From assembly GCF_030149425.1 (NCBI RefSeq), contig NZ_JASBRQ010000008.1:1-64000 (forward strand): a stretch of 64,000 nucleotides of DNA, given 5' to 3'. The DNA comes from Maricaulis sp. (lineage in GTDB: Bacteria > Pseudomonadota > Alphaproteobacteria > Caulobacterales > Maricaulaceae). Below are positions 62,981 to 64,000 of this stretch, piece after piece. A program made the position numbers and the translations under genes. Position 1 is the first letter of the stretch. Every line of letters begins with the position of its first letter. Under the pieces are notes generated by a model, which was not told where the DNA came from, ran no database searches, and saw nothing but the letters and a program-made list of their open reading frames with translations.

Positions 62981-64000
62981 ATGAAAATGCTTTTGCTGGC
63001 CGGCCTGATCTGGGCCGCTGACCCCACCGCACAAACCCTGAGTGCCGAACAGGTCGAGCGTGATATCGCTATTGCCCGCCAGGCGCTTGAAACCATTCAC
63101 CCCGGCTATGCCCGGTATCAGAGCCGCGACCATCTCGACGGGCTGTGGACGGAGCTGGAACAGGCGGCTCAGGAGGGGATGAGTGCAGGCGAGTTCTACC
63201 TGCAAATCTCCTACATCCTGGCAGAAATCCGCTGCGACCATACCAAGGCGGAATTCCCCGACGCGATCGCGGCCTACCGCCAGGAAGCGGAGGTCCACCT
63301 GCCCTTCAGCTTCAGGATTTTTGACGACCGCATGTATGTCGACAATCCCGGCGGGAGCGAGCTTGTGCGGGGCGAGGAGATCGTTTCAATCGACGGCATT
63401 GCCCCGTCCGAACGCTTCGCCGCGATCCGGCCCTACATGCCGGTCGACGGCTTCACCGATCATGTCCGCGACAATGCCATGACCGGATTCGGCGAGTTCA
63501 TGGCGACCGGGTTCGAGCAGTTCGACACCCTGCTGTTTGCCAATCAGCGCCTGGTCGAGCTGGAAGTCCGCGGGCTGGACGGGACAATCCGGCGTGAAAC
63601 CCGCCGGCGCCTGTCCTACACCGATTATGTCGCCCGTCTGCGCGGCGGTACGCGCTATCGCAATTTCTCCGATGAGGATGCAATCTCGGTTGCCTATCCC
63701 GCCGACGGCGTTGCGGTCCTGAGCATCGAGACTTTCGTCAATTACCGCAGCCCGGTTAATCCAGCCGAGGTGCTCGATCCGGTGTTTGCTGAAATCCGCG
63801 CCCAGGACACGCAGACCCTGATTCTGGATCTGCGCCGGAATGGCGGCGGCTCGACCGATGCGCAACAAGGGCTGATGTCCTACCTGCTCGATGCCCCGCA
63901 CCAGCCGGTGCTGGAAGTGCGGGCGGCGACCTATGACCTCAGCGCCTCGGCGGATTACATCTCGACCTGGGACCGCTCCGCCCTCAGTCCGGATCCGGCC
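62981..64000 (+). CDS. S41 family peptidase, truncated by window end
   Basis: 340 codons to the window edge with no stop. A short signal peptide is likely (M-K-M-L-L-L-A-G-L-I-W-A-A). An N-terminal helical domain (A-R-Q-A-L-E-T-I-H-P-G-Y) precedes a PDZ-like segment (E-L-V-R-G-E-E-I-V-S-I-D-G) and the start of the S41 catalytic domain (L-I-L-D-L-R-R-N-G-G-G-S-T). The catalytic Ser/Lys would lie beyond the edge. Such periplasmic peptidases resemble Tricorn/C-terminal processing proteases. It follows the secreted unknown by 2 nt. Confidence 0.88.
   Translation, partial: MKMLLLAGLIWAADPTAQTLSAEQVERDIAIARQALETIHPGYARYQSRDHLDGLWTELEQAAQEGMSAGEFYLQISYILAEIRCDHTKAEFPDAIAAYRQEAEVHLPFSFRIFDDRMYVDNPGGSELVRGEEIVSIDGIAPSERFAAIRPYMPVDGFTDHVRDNAMTGFGEFMATGFEQFDTLLFANQRLVELEVRGLDGTIRRETRRRLSYTDYVARLRGGTRYRNFSDEDAISVAYPADGVAVLSIETFVNYRSPVNPAEVLDPVFAEIRAQDTQTLILDLRRNGGGSTDAQQGLMSYLLDAPHQPVLEVRAATYDLSASADYISTWDRSALSPDPA

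Overview
The window looks like chromosome of a stalked or dimorphic alphaproteobacterium of the Maricaulales/Caulobacterales type. Supporting signs are high GC, PhaR/PhaB, a TIGR02302-type protein, an MJ0042 zinc-ribbon protein beside ftsEX, a complete TTAA-N7-TTAA CtrA-type box, a TonB receptor with an alkaline phosphatase D, and the alphaproteobacterial Tol-Pal/ruvCAB/yebC neighbourhood. Genus is inference. I saw no tRNA, rRNA, CRISPR array, insertion sequence or phage gene.

Layout. 1-5.2 kb: a hairpin-dense intergenic stretch, a TlpA thioredoxin, argH, a small LptM-like lipoprotein and a DUF4175/TIGR02302 membrane protein. 5.2-10.1 kb: zinc-ribbon regulator, ftsE-ftsX, YdcF-like protein, plsC and a DUF2125 protein. 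10.1-16.7 kb: hisC, methyltransferase, gloB, cupin, a secreted unknown, phaB/phaR, then a small basic gene behind adjoining CtrA and sigma-54 sites, followed by a 27-codon membrane ORF. 16.7-22.9 kb: glycan assembly (two GT2 enzymes, an ArnT-like GT39, an O-antigen ligase) enclosing an HMG-CoA lyase. 22.9-27.0 kb: thrS, yidD, an IscU-like scaffold, a small unknown, and folE behind a structured leader. 27.0-36.6 kb: PhoD phosphatase and TonB receptor, rluD, M24 peptidase, folP, AraC regulator, secreted lectin-like protein.

36.9-50.8 kb holds, all on the minus strand, ruvC-ruvA-ruvB, ybgC, tolQ-tolR-tolA-tolB-pal-cpoB, tilS and ftsH. A hybrid histidine kinase and an NTF2-like gene interrupt the series. 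yebC, usually next to ruvC, lies 9 kb away; between them are tkt, pgi and an AGE-family isomerase, plus a plus-strand islet. 60.0-64.0 kb has mannose-1-phosphate guanylyltransferase, a membrane-bound AraC regulator, a secreted unknown and the start of an S41 peptidase.

The most unusual part is the islet at 51.1-54.3 kb. Three tandem paralogous genes encode twin-arginine signal proteins built from Gly/Arg/Asp repeats (T-D-S-D ... G-R-G-R), and a JmjC-type cupin oxygenase lies directly downstream. The middle gene carries six units of exactly 54 bp. The third has a single amber codon in an otherwise open seven-repeat frame, and a lipobox. A cytoplasmic oxygenase modifying repeat proteins before Tat export is a testable but unproven reading.
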